5,097 bases of DNA, from positions 1 through 5,097 of the forward strand of contig JAHJRU010000210.1 in the NCBI GenBank assembly GCA_018830745.1. The letters run 5' to 3'. The notes beneath the pieces were generated by a model, which saw only the letters and a list, made by a program, of their open reading frames with translations, was not told where the DNA came from and ran no database searches. The translations under genes and the position numbers were made by a program. Positions within the stretch are counted from its first letter, which is position 1. Each line of letters opens with the position of its first letter. The stretch is from Chloroflexota bacterium. Lineage in GTDB: Bacteria; Chloroflexota; Dehalococcoidia; Dehalococcoidales; JAHJRU01. Of this stretch, positions 1 to 5,097 are shown piece after piece.

Positions 1-980
1 GTAGAATATGGTGATTGTGTCAGAGTGAGCGATAGTGTAGAGGGATGCTTCTATGAGGCTGGGCACGTGCTTGGCTCGGCACGGTTGCTATCAACATAAC
101 TCAGGACGGTGAGAAGCGCCGTATCCTCTTCTCCGGTGATGTGGGCGAACCAGACCGCCCCATCATTAATGACCCTGCCATATTTAATGAGGCGGATTAC
201 GTGATTATAGAGTCGACCTATGGTGACCGCACCCATGCTGAACACCAGAGCATCGATATTCAAGCGCAGCTGCGCCATTGTATCAACGAGGCCATAGAGG
301 CAGGTGGCAATATCGTTGTTCCCAGCTTTGCACTGGAGCGCAGCCAGGAACTGCTCTACCATTTGAACGAGCTGTTCTTACGCCGTGAGATACCACCGAT
401 AACCGTGTTCCTGGACAGCCCGATGGCCATGCGCATTACCGAGGTATTCAAGCGTCACGCGGAGCTCTTCGACCGGGAAATGATACAGCGCCTGCGCCAG
501 GGGAATTCACCTTTTAGTTTCGACAACTTGAAGATGACGCAAACTACAGAGGAATCCAAAGCCATCAATTTCATCAAGGGGAGCGTTATTATCATAGCGG
601 GTAGCGGCATGGTGACCGGTGGCCGCATTAAGCACCATCTGGTGAATAACATCACTCGGCTGGAGAGCACCATATTGTTCGTGGGGTATCAGGCAGAGGG
701 AACACCGGGCAGGCGACTTTTGGGTGGTGCCAGACAGCTCCGACTGCTGGGGCACACCTATCCGGTGCGGGCGCGTGTGGTGAGGCTGGATGGCTTCTCT
801 GCTCACAGTGACCGCGAAGGGTTATTAGCCTGGCTATCCGATATTCATACGCCGCCTCGCTGCGTCTTCGTCACCCATGGTGAGCAAAAGGCCGCCGCCA
901 GCATGGCCAGGTTGATAAAGGAGCAGACGGGTTGGCCAACGAAGGTGCCGAACTACCAGGATACCGTGATGCTAAGCTGA
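1..980 (+). CDS. Beta-CASP metallo-beta-lactamase-fold RNA nuclease, 5'-partial and frameshifted
   Basis: This is the C-terminal two thirds of a CPSF-73/YSH1-like (COG1236-type) metal-dependent ribonuclease, a cytoplasmic family that cleaves RNA. Visible motifs in order: EAGHVLGSA with the motif 3 His (codon 64-66), LFSGDVG with the motif 4 Asp (138-140), beta-CASP motif A in ESTYGDR (210-230), motif B in GMVTGGR followed by His-His (606-638), motif C in GFSAHSD with its His (804-806), and FVTHGE (867-884). The HxHxDH zinc motif and the true start lie before the window. The frame is broken: positions 1-84 read in frame 1, but from about 84 the conserved protein continues in frame 3, as if one G were missing from the run at 83-84 (GCACGG where GCACGGG would restore A-R-V-A-I-N). 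Frame 1 stops at 97-99. The longest intact frame begins with GTG at 141, inside motif 4, so it is not a plausible real start. It is either a sequencing or assembly indel or a pseudogene. The stop is 20 bp from a convergent gene. Confidence 0.88.
83..84 (+). other. Apparent single-base deletion (frameshift point)
   Basis: Frame 1 encodes the expected AGHVLGSAR up to codon 82-84, and the expected VAINIT...RRILFSGD continues from codon 84-86 in frame 3. Adding one G to the GG at 83-84 rejoins the frames with no other change. The surrounding bases do not form a slippery heptamer, so a mutation or sequencing error fits better than programmed frameshifting. Confidence 0.75.
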
Positions 981-1000
981 TGGGGTGAGGGATGAGGCGG

Positions 1001-1216
1001 TTATTGCCTTTTATACTTACGATACAATTCAATGAAAAGAACATTCAACAGGACCGATGCAGTAACCGGTATAGCCAGCACCCATAAGTTCTCGTCTATA
1101 TCGATACCAAAATACAGAGACGCATAAAAGACAGCGAAGGTTATGGCTACCCCTAATATAGCGCAACCCAGGGCTAAATAAATATATACCATTACCAGGC
1201 TAACAGGTTTTTTCAT
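1001..1216 (-). CDS. Small membrane protein with two transmembrane segments, unknown function
   Basis: I do not recognise a family. From ATG at 1216 it encodes 71 residues: a short MKKP start, a first hydrophobic helix of about residues 6-34 (VSLVMVYIYLALG through AVFYASLYFG), an acidic loop GIDIDEN, a second helix of about residues 44-62, and a basic tail ending YRKYKRQ. The positive tail suggests both ends face the cytoplasm. The same frame stays open upstream to ATG at 1354, giving 117 residues. I prefer 1216 because the extra 46 residues look like unselected sequence, the Lys-Lys start is typical before a membrane helix, and a weak GGGAG lies about 12 nt upstream. The 1354 start has no ribosome binding site, but it lies only about 9 nt after the predicted transcription start. 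It is co-oriented with the LamG gene and lies downstream of it, and it converges with the nuclease gene 20 bp away. Confidence 0.6.
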   Translation of the reverse strand: MKKPVSLVMVYIYLALGCAILGVAITFAVFYASLYFGIDIDENLWVLAIPVTASVLLNVLFIELYRKYKRQ

Positions 1217-1354
1217 TTCAATCTGTGGCTCCCGGGCAGTGCTGGGATGGCAACCCCCATCTTTTGCCTGAGAATTCAGCTGGCTCTTGAAGGGAATCTG
1301 GTATCTAAAAACTAAATTTTCGCTCACGACCCACGGCGGAAGTTCAGCGGACAT
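1217..1354 (-). other. Possible leader RNA, or N-terminal extension of the small membrane protein
   Basis: If translation starts at 1216, this would be a leader of about 140 nt after the -10 element at 1370-1375. It holds an 18-nt stretch (1260-1277, minus strand GAATTCTCAGGCAAAAGA) that differs by one missing base from the conserved 3' end of glycine riboswitch aptamers as I recall it. It also holds a 5-bp hairpin GATGG/CCATC nearby (1245-1260). The other conserved aptamer pieces (GGAGAG-like 5' strand and CCGAAGG) are not visible, so a working glycine riboswitch is doubtful. The stretch is also open as 46 codons continuous with the downstream gene. Confidence 0.25.
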
Positions 1355-1369
1355 AGTCGGCTATTTAGA

Positions 1370-1378
1370 ATTATAGCA
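1370..1378 (-). promoter_or_regulatory. Candidate extended -10 promoter element
   Basis: The minus strand reads TGCTATAAT, a perfect TATAAT preceded by TGn. No good -35 hexamer is seen 16-18 bp upstream, which is tolerated for extended -10 promoters. Transcription would start near 1363. It could drive the small membrane gene separately from the LamG gene. Confidence 0.35.
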
Positions 1379-1469
1379 CCTTAGGGAATAATCCATTGAC
1401 TAAACGCAGGGGATTGAGATTTCGAGGGCACAATTTCCGGCGGCTGGTAACATCTGTTTGAAAATCGTA

Positions 1470-2741
1470 TTAGGAGGTTGCCCGGTGTTTGCGTAGCACC
1501 CACACCCCGGTAACCAGGAAAGCACCTACGGTCAGGATAATCCACGGGGCTAGAACGTACAGCTTATTTGCGGGGTAGACCTCGCCGCCTACAACTACCG
1601 GGGATGCAGCCGGTGGGGGAGCTGCCTCTTCACTGCCGGTAGCGTAGAAATCAAAGGGGAAATTCTGATTATTATATTCCGTGCTAAGCCAGTTTCCTGA
1701 GCGAGCCACCGAAGAAATCCTTATCTCATCCAGTTTCCCGTCCCACGAAGTATACCCGGAATCATTTTTGCCCGGATTATTGCCCATCGATATCGCCCAG
1801 GAATTCTGGCGAAGGTTCCCGGTTTTTGACGTGCTGGTCACCTGGGTACCATTTTTAAACAGTCTCATGCTTGAGCCATCGTATGATAACGCTATCAATT
1901 GCCATGTAGCGGTAGTCAGTGGATTTGTGCTGGCAACCAGCGTGGTAGTGCCACTGGAATCACTGGTGCCGGTTTTTATTCTGCCTCTAACATATCTTTC
2001 GCCGCTGCCGCCTAGTCCGAGCATAAAAACGTGGTCCTTTTCATCGGTTTTGTTATTTTTTGCCTTGGAAACTACGCGCGGATCATCCTGGTCGAAATCA
2101 TCAGGATTGACCCAGCCTTGAATGGTGATATCAGAGCCGCTAACGCTCCAGCTGCCGGCTTGAATCTCATCTACCGGTATAAAATCCTGTCCGTCAGCAA
2201 TTATGCCGGTTATATCCTGTGAACCATTATTAGTGGCATCGTGGTTGCCGGTGGAGTCTTGAAAGTCATCATGGATATGATAAACAGCCTCATAGCCGTT
2301 GCTCCAGACATCGGTAGCGTTTTCCTGATTGGCTGCTCCGGGATTCTCGTAGTACATGTAAATCTCGGTGTTGGTGGTGGAGGAGAGGCTGGGAATTTTA
2401 ACCCAGGCGGCCAATTCGCCGGTAGCCCCGTTGAATTTTTCTATTTCGTGGCTCAATTTGGTGGTTTCGTCAGCGGCGGTGAAGAGAATATCGTCACCGT
2501 CATTTTGAGCGTCATTGGCCAGGTCACTATCGGAAGCATAGCTTACGAGCATTGGAAAATCGGACAGATTGGCTGCCACCTGTGAGGACTGAATAGTTAT
2601 CTTTTTCCGGTATGCCCAGGCATTATCGTACCAGCCGGGACTAGCCTCAACTTCCTTGGGGCTTATGCCACTTAACAGCAGTGTCAGTAACAGGGGGGAC
2701 ACTACCAGCCAGAGTATCCATTTGTTCAGGATTATCTTCAT
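1470..2741 (-). CDS. Secreted, membrane-anchored surface protein with DUF2341 and LamG-like domains
   Basis: This 423-residue protein is probably exported and held at the cell surface, where LamG-type (concanavalin A-like) folds usually bind glycans or proteins; its ligand is unknown. Residues 1-33 form a signal peptide with a basic start, a long Leu-rich core and probable cleavage after VEA. Residues about 37-135 match DUF2341, starting WYDNAWAYRKKITI and including FPMLVSY and IYMYYENP. Residues about 150-365 are LamG-like: an early YHIHDDFQDSTGN strand, ITIQGWVNP, WQLIALSYDGS, then the typical closing LDEIRISSVARS...TEYNNQN. A Pro/Ala linker (about 370-381) leads to VGGEVYPANKLYVLAPWI, a single membrane helix (about 394-416) and a basic RKHRATS end, so the bulk lies outside. 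There is no LPXTG motif and no cysteine. The ATG at 2741 is favoured because it starts the signal peptide; only a weak ribosome binding site precedes it. It is divergent from the deaminase-like gene. No catalytic residues are recognisable. Confidence 0.85.
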   Translation of the reverse strand: MKIILNKWILWLVVSPLLLTLLLSGISPKEVEASPGWYDNAWAYRKKITIQSSQVAANLSDFPMLVSYASDSDLANDAQNDGDDILFTAADETTKLSHEIEKFNGATGELAAWVKIPSLSSTTNTEIYMYYENPGAANQENATDVWSNGYEAVYHIHDDFQDSTGNHDATNNGSQDITGIIADGQDFIPVDEIQAGSWSVSGSDITIQGWVNPDDFDQDDPRVVSKAKNNKTDEKDHVFMLGLGGSGERYVRGRIKTGTSDSSGTTTLVASTNPLTTATWQLIALSYDGSSMRLFKNGTQVTSTSKTGNLRQNSWAISMGNNPGKNDSGYTSWDGKLDEIRISSVARSGNWLSTEYNNQNFPFDFYATGSEEAAPPPAASPVVVGGEVYPANKLYVLAPWIILTVGAFLVTGVWVLRKHRATS

Positions 2742-2893
2742 GACTTATCTGCTCGTTAGCTTATTGAGGTAGATGTTACTGCAGCCGCCATGAATAGAGG
2801 ATAAAAAGGAGCATCGTGGATATAAACATTTGATAAATAAGTTCCAGCGCGCCGCGAAATGGCAGGAAGAACGTAGCTGTCCGGGGTGTCATT

Positions 2894-2906
2894 GGGGTAT
2901 TTCCCC
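2894..2906 (+). repeat. Short G4/C4 inverted repeat upstream of promoter
   Basis: GGGG and CCCC flank a TATTT loop. A second G-run (CGGGG at 2882-2886) could compete for the same C-run (CCCCG at 2903-2907). It is not followed by a T-run, so it is not an obvious terminator. It sits about 30 bp upstream of the -10 element and could be a protein site or chance. Confidence 0.25.
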
Positions 2907-2927
2907 GTCTAAAATTTCCTCACCTGG

Positions 2928-2946
2928 CTATTATCCAGTATAATAG
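2928..2946 (+). promoter_or_regulatory. Operator-like perfect inverted repeat over the -10 region
   Basis: CTATTAT and ATAATAG are exact reverse complements of 7 bp separated by CCAGT, centred on 2937. The right arm contains the TATAAT at 2939-2944, so a dimeric repressor bound here would block the promoter of the gene starting at 2966. No regulator gene is in the window and I do not recognise the site as that of a known family. The AT-rich arms make some chance contribution possible. Confidence 0.45.
2939..2944 (+). promoter_or_regulatory. Candidate -10 element for the deaminase-like gene
   Basis: A perfect TATAAT ends 21 bp before the ATG. The -35 region about 17 bp upstream (TTCCTC at 2916-2921) matches the consensus poorly, which suggests a weak or activated promoter. 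Transcription would start near 2951, leaving a leader of about 15 nt with just the ribosome binding site and no room for a purine riboswitch. Confidence 0.45.
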
Positions 2947-2952
2947 GTGCGG

Positions 2953-2962
2953 AAAGGGGTGA
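2953..2962 (+). promoter_or_regulatory. Strong Shine-Dalgarno site fixing the start at 2966
   Basis: AAAGGGGTGA is close to the AAAGGAGGTGA consensus. Its G-core ends 6 nt before the ATG, which supports 2966 over any later start. Confidence 0.7.
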
Positions 2963-2965
2963 TTT

Positions 2966-4750
2966 ATGCCAGATAAAAGCTCCCATTCGGCGGCGAAAGA
3001 TGTGCCGGCGCAGCATTTAATGAAGGTGGCGTTGGGGGAGATGGAGGCGGACTTAGCCATCATCAACGGGGATGTGGTCAATGTCTACACCGGTGAGGTG
3101 CTGTCCTGTGATACGGTTCTTATTAAAGGAAATAAGGTAGCCTATGTGGGGCAGAATGCCCAGATCTCCATCGGCTCTGCCACGCGGGTCATTGATGCTG
3201 CCGGGAAGGTGGTTATACCAGGCCTTATCGATGGGCATACCCATATAGACTGGTTCATGGCGCCGGGTGAGGTGATTAAGTACGGCATGAAGGGCGGTAC
3301 TACTACTATTATCTCCGAGATTCCGGGAATCGCCTTTCCCCTGGGATATCGGGGGGTGATTGAGTTTATACGGGCGGTTAAGAACCAGCCGATAAAGATA
3401 TTTGTTACCGTGCCACCGATGGTTACCAAGAGCCCCGTATCGCAGGAACATGCCATCACTGTGGATGAGACGCGCCGGCTGCTGAAGATGAAGGAGGTCA
3501 TCGGTTTAGGTGAATCCTACTGGACACCCGTGGTTAAAGGTGATCCCAGAATTTTGAGTCTTATGGCTGAATCAAAAAAGGCGGGCAAGAAAATAGACGG
3601 GCACAGTGCCGGGGCGAGGGACAACAAGCTCCAGGCTTATGCCGCACTGGGTGTTACGTCCTGCCATGAACCAACCACCGTTGACGAGATTCTGGAGCGA
3701 TTGAGACTGGGGATGTACGTGTTGGTCAGGGAGGGGGAAATCAGGCGGGAGCTGGAGGGGGTTGCCCGGATAAAGGACGAGAAGATCGATTTCAGGTTAA
3801 TGGGACTGGCTACCGATGGACCGGGCCCGTGGCAACTGCTCCGGGATGGCTATATGGAGTTCGTGGTGCAGAAGGCTATTAATCTGGGCTTCGATCCGGT
3901 ACTGGCAATTCAGATGGCATCGCTGAATGTCGCCCAGCGTTTCGGTCTGGACGATTTCACTGGAGGTATTGCTCCGGGCAGGTATGCCGATATGCTTATT
4001 ATCCCCGACCTGAACACCATTCAGGCTGAATACGTCATCAGCAACGGTCAGATTGTATCCCGGAATGGCCAGTTGACCGTTGAGCCAAGAAAACATATTT
4101 TTCCCGAGTGGATGCTGCATACCGTGCACCTGCCGCGGGACTATACGGCGGACGACTTTTCCATTAAGGTAGACGGAGCCCGTAATCGGGTCAGAGTCAG
4201 GGTAATGGATATGGTGACCGACCTGGTAAGCCGCGAGGCTATCCTGGAATTAGTGGTGTCTGACGGAGAGGTCATGCCGGATGTCGAGCGTGACATTGTC
4301 AAAGTAGCGGCTATTGACCGCAGTTACGAGCCCGGGAGGAGCTTCGTCGGCTTTGTGCGGGGTCTGGGCCTCAAGCGCGGTGCCATTGCGGCAACCACCA
4401 TGTGGGACACTTCGGATATCGGGGTCATTGGTGTTGAAGGGGCGGACATGGCACTGGCGGTAAATCGGATTAAGGAACTGGCCGGCGGAATCGTGGTCTG
4501 CGCTGATGGAAAGGTTCTGGCGGAAATTGCGCTTCCCATTGGCGCCCTGTTCTGTTTAGACCCGGTGGAGACCATAGTAGAGAAACTTGATGGCATTCAG
4601 CAAGCTGCCGCTGACCTGGGCTGCGTTTCCCCTGATATCCGCCTGACGGCGTCGGTATTGAGCGCTACCGCCATACCCTTCCTGCGTATCTGTGAGGCCG
4701 GGTTGTTTGATTTAAAGAGCAACCGCTTCGTTGATTTAATTGTTGACTAG
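2966..4750 (+). CDS. Adenine deaminase-family amidohydrolase, divergent active site
   Basis: At 594 residues it has about the usual length and full layout of Ade adenine deaminases, which turn adenine into hypoxanthine and ammonia in purine salvage in the cytoplasm. Residues about 28-85 form the N-terminal beta-sandwich (ADLAIINGDVVNVYTGE). The metal-binding barrel follows with PGLIDGHTHI (His91, His93), GLGE (Glu183), DGHSAG (His213), CHEPTT (His234) and TDG (Asp284). The sandwich resumes with GGIAPGRYADMLII (about 335-350), and the Ade C-terminal domain (about 430-594) includes GLKRGAIAATT, DMALAVNRI and the closing GLFDLKSNRFVDL. Compared with the usual family motifs as I recall them, HIESS is HIDWF, the DPHE segment is SEIPG, TDDRHP is TDGPGP, ERHHGTG is DRSYEPG and AHDSHN is MWDTSD. 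These changes surround the active site, so the substrate may not be adenine and I give no gene symbol. Start choice rests on the strong ribosome binding site. It is transcribed alone and ends 7 bp from a convergent gene. Confidence 0.88.
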   Translation: MPDKSSHSAAKDVPAQHLMKVALGEMEADLAIINGDVVNVYTGEVLSCDTVLIKGNKVAYVGQNAQISIGSATRVIDAAGKVVIPGLIDGHTHIDWFMAPGEVIKYGMKGGTTTIISEIPGIAFPLGYRGVIEFIRAVKNQPIKIFVTVPPMVTKSPVSQEHAITVDETRRLLKMKEVIGLGESYWTPVVKGDPRILSLMAESKKAGKKIDGHSAGARDNKLQAYAALGVTSCHEPTTVDEILERLRLGMYVLVREGEIRRELEGVARIKDEKIDFRLMGLATDGPGPWQLLRDGYMEFVVQKAINLGFDPVLAIQMASLNVAQRFGLDDFTGGIAPGRYADMLIIPDLNTIQAEYVISNGQIVSRNGQLTVEPRKHIFPEWMLHTVHLPRDYTADDFSIKVDGARNRVRVRVMDMVTDLVSREAILELVVSDGEVMPDVERDIVKVAAIDRSYEPGRSFVGFVRGLGLKRGAIAATTMWDTSDIGVIGVEGADMALAVNRIKELAGGIVVCADGKVLAEIALPIGALFCLDPVETIVEKLDGIQQAAADLGCVSPDIRLTASVLSATAIPFLRICEAGLFDLKSNRFVDLIVD

Positions 4751-4757
4751 GGCGATT

Positions 4758-5097
4758 TCAAAGCGTCCTCTCAAACTCGACCAGTTTACCCAGGCTCATG
4801 CCGAAACCCAGAGTACCCAGCCATGTCAGCATTGAGGCATCCCCCCAGTTGACATTGATGTGCACCGATTTCAAGCTTTTCTGGAGGCAGTACTCGAAGA
4901 AGGCTTCAGCCAGCCTGGAGCCGATTTTGTGGTGTCGATATTCCGGGTGCACGCCGGTTAGATGTATCCAGGCGGTTTCTTCACCGTCGGGCTCTTTCCT
5001 TATAACGCCGGTCGAAAAACCACATATCTTATTACCTTTACTGCTGTCATCGGCGATAAAGCCAAAAGCCGTCTCTTCCACCAGGCCATTAAGGGTA
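4758..5097 (-). CDS. GNAT-family N-acetyltransferase, N-terminus beyond the window
   Basis: The frame is open to the right edge, so about 113 C-terminal residues are seen and the real start lies outside; the GTG at 5081 is internal or at best an alternative start. GNAT enzymes move an acetyl group from acetyl-CoA to an amine or protein N-terminus. Visible family features are the central strands (AFGFIADD, KICGFSTGVIRK), the motif A strand and acetyl-CoA loop in IHLTGVHPEYRHHKIGSRL, the helix AEAFFEYCLQ, then the strand SVHINVNWGDASMLTWLGTLGF, where the Asn/Asp-Ala-helix-LGF pattern is typical of motif B. In the loop the usual R/Q-x-x-G-x-G/A reads R-H-H-K-I-G, with Lys for the first Gly, which is tolerated in some members. 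Substrate cannot be predicted. The gene converges on the deaminase-like gene with a 7-bp gap. Confidence 0.82.
   Translation of the reverse strand, partial: TLNGLVEETAFGFIADDSSKGNKICGFSTGVIRKEPDGEETAWIHLTGVHPEYRHHKIGSRLAEAFFEYCLQKSLKSVHINVNWGDASMLTWLGTLGFGMSLGKLVEFERTL

Larger units (their letters stand above)
2742..2965. other. Divergent intergenic region
   Basis: These 224 bp separate two genes transcribed away from each other. The right end holds a -10 element, an inverted repeat and a ribosome binding site for the plus-strand gene. The middle is AT-rich (about 2816-2840), which could hold the minus-strand LamG promoter, but no hexamer pair is good enough to name. A GGGG-TATTT-CCCC hairpin lies at 2894-2906. 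I see no small gene with a ribosome binding site here. Confidence 0.6.

Noticed and set aside
79..90. Programmed -1 frameshifting in the nuclease gene
   Set aside because: Moving from frame 1 to frame 3 is a -1 shift, but there is no X-XXY-YYZ slippery sequence or evident downstream structure, and this family is not known to use recoding.
51..362. Open frame on the minus strand inside the nuclease gene
   Set aside because: It lies opposite strongly conserved beta-CASP coding sequence, has no recognisable domain and no ribosome binding site; it is a shadow frame.
1396..1424. Plus-strand promoter starting with TTGACT
   Set aside because: No acceptable -10 follows at 16-18 bp and no plus-strand gene lies downstream.
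1681..2585. Several plus-strand open frames within the LamG gene
   Set aside because: They are antisense to a protein with a clear signal peptide, domains and anchor, and their translations show no family features.
2882..2912. Rho-independent terminator at the G4/C4 hairpin
   Set aside because: The stem is 4 bp with no T-run after it on either strand, and no gene ends there.
2945..2965. Purine riboswitch before the deaminase-like gene
   Set aside because: The leader after the -10 is only about 15 nt, and no aptamer core is seen in the upstream 224 bp.
3053..4596. Minus-strand open frames within the deaminase-like gene
   Set aside because: They are antisense to a full-length family member conserved from end to end, with low-complexity translations.
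1..5097. Defence system, mobile element or CRISPR array
   Set aside because: No transposase, integrase, toxin-antitoxin pair, nuclease-helicase set, direct repeat series or terminal repeats were seen; the genes read as unrelated housekeeping and surface functions.

Overview
This 5.1 kb bacterial window holds three complete genes and two genes cut by the window edges. There is no sign of a phage, transposon, CRISPR array, tRNA or rRNA. Two things hint at an anaerobic Chloroflexota-type organism (Dehalococcoidia-like): a DUF2341 + LamG surface protein with a recognisable C-terminal anchor tail, and a clear Shine-Dalgarno sequence before a GTG/ATG-start bacterial gene set. This placement comes from recalled family distribution, not from a marker gene, so treat it as tentative.

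Layout, left to right. (1) 1-980, plus strand: the 3' two thirds of a beta-CASP metallo-beta-lactamase-fold RNA nuclease (CPSF-73/YSH1-like). Its reading frame is broken near position 83 by one missing base. (2) 1001-1216, minus strand: a small protein with two membrane segments. It may begin as far upstream as 1354 and has a possible leader RNA. (3) 1470-2741, minus strand: a secreted, membrane-anchored surface protein with DUF2341 and LamG-like domains. (4) 2742-2965: a divergent intergenic region with a perfect 7-bp inverted repeat lying over the -10 element of the next gene. (5) 2966-4750, plus strand: an adenine deaminase-family amidohydrolase. It keeps the core metal and catalytic residues but is altered at several motifs that are near-invariant in ordinary adenine deaminases. 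(6) 4758-5097, minus strand: the C-terminal part of a GNAT acetyltransferase, with its start beyond the window.

The genes do not form one operon. Two pairs converge with tiny gaps (20 bp and 7 bp) and one pair diverges. Only the small membrane protein and the LamG protein are co-oriented, and a possible promoter lies between them. The deaminase-like gene would act in purine salvage, the beta-CASP protein in RNA processing, and the LamG protein at the cell surface; nothing ties them into a shared pathway. I found no convincing new multi-gene system. The items most worth following are the operator-like palindrome before the deaminase-like gene, that enzyme's altered active site, the frameshift, and a short stretch resembling the 3' end of a glycine riboswitch upstream of the small membrane protein.
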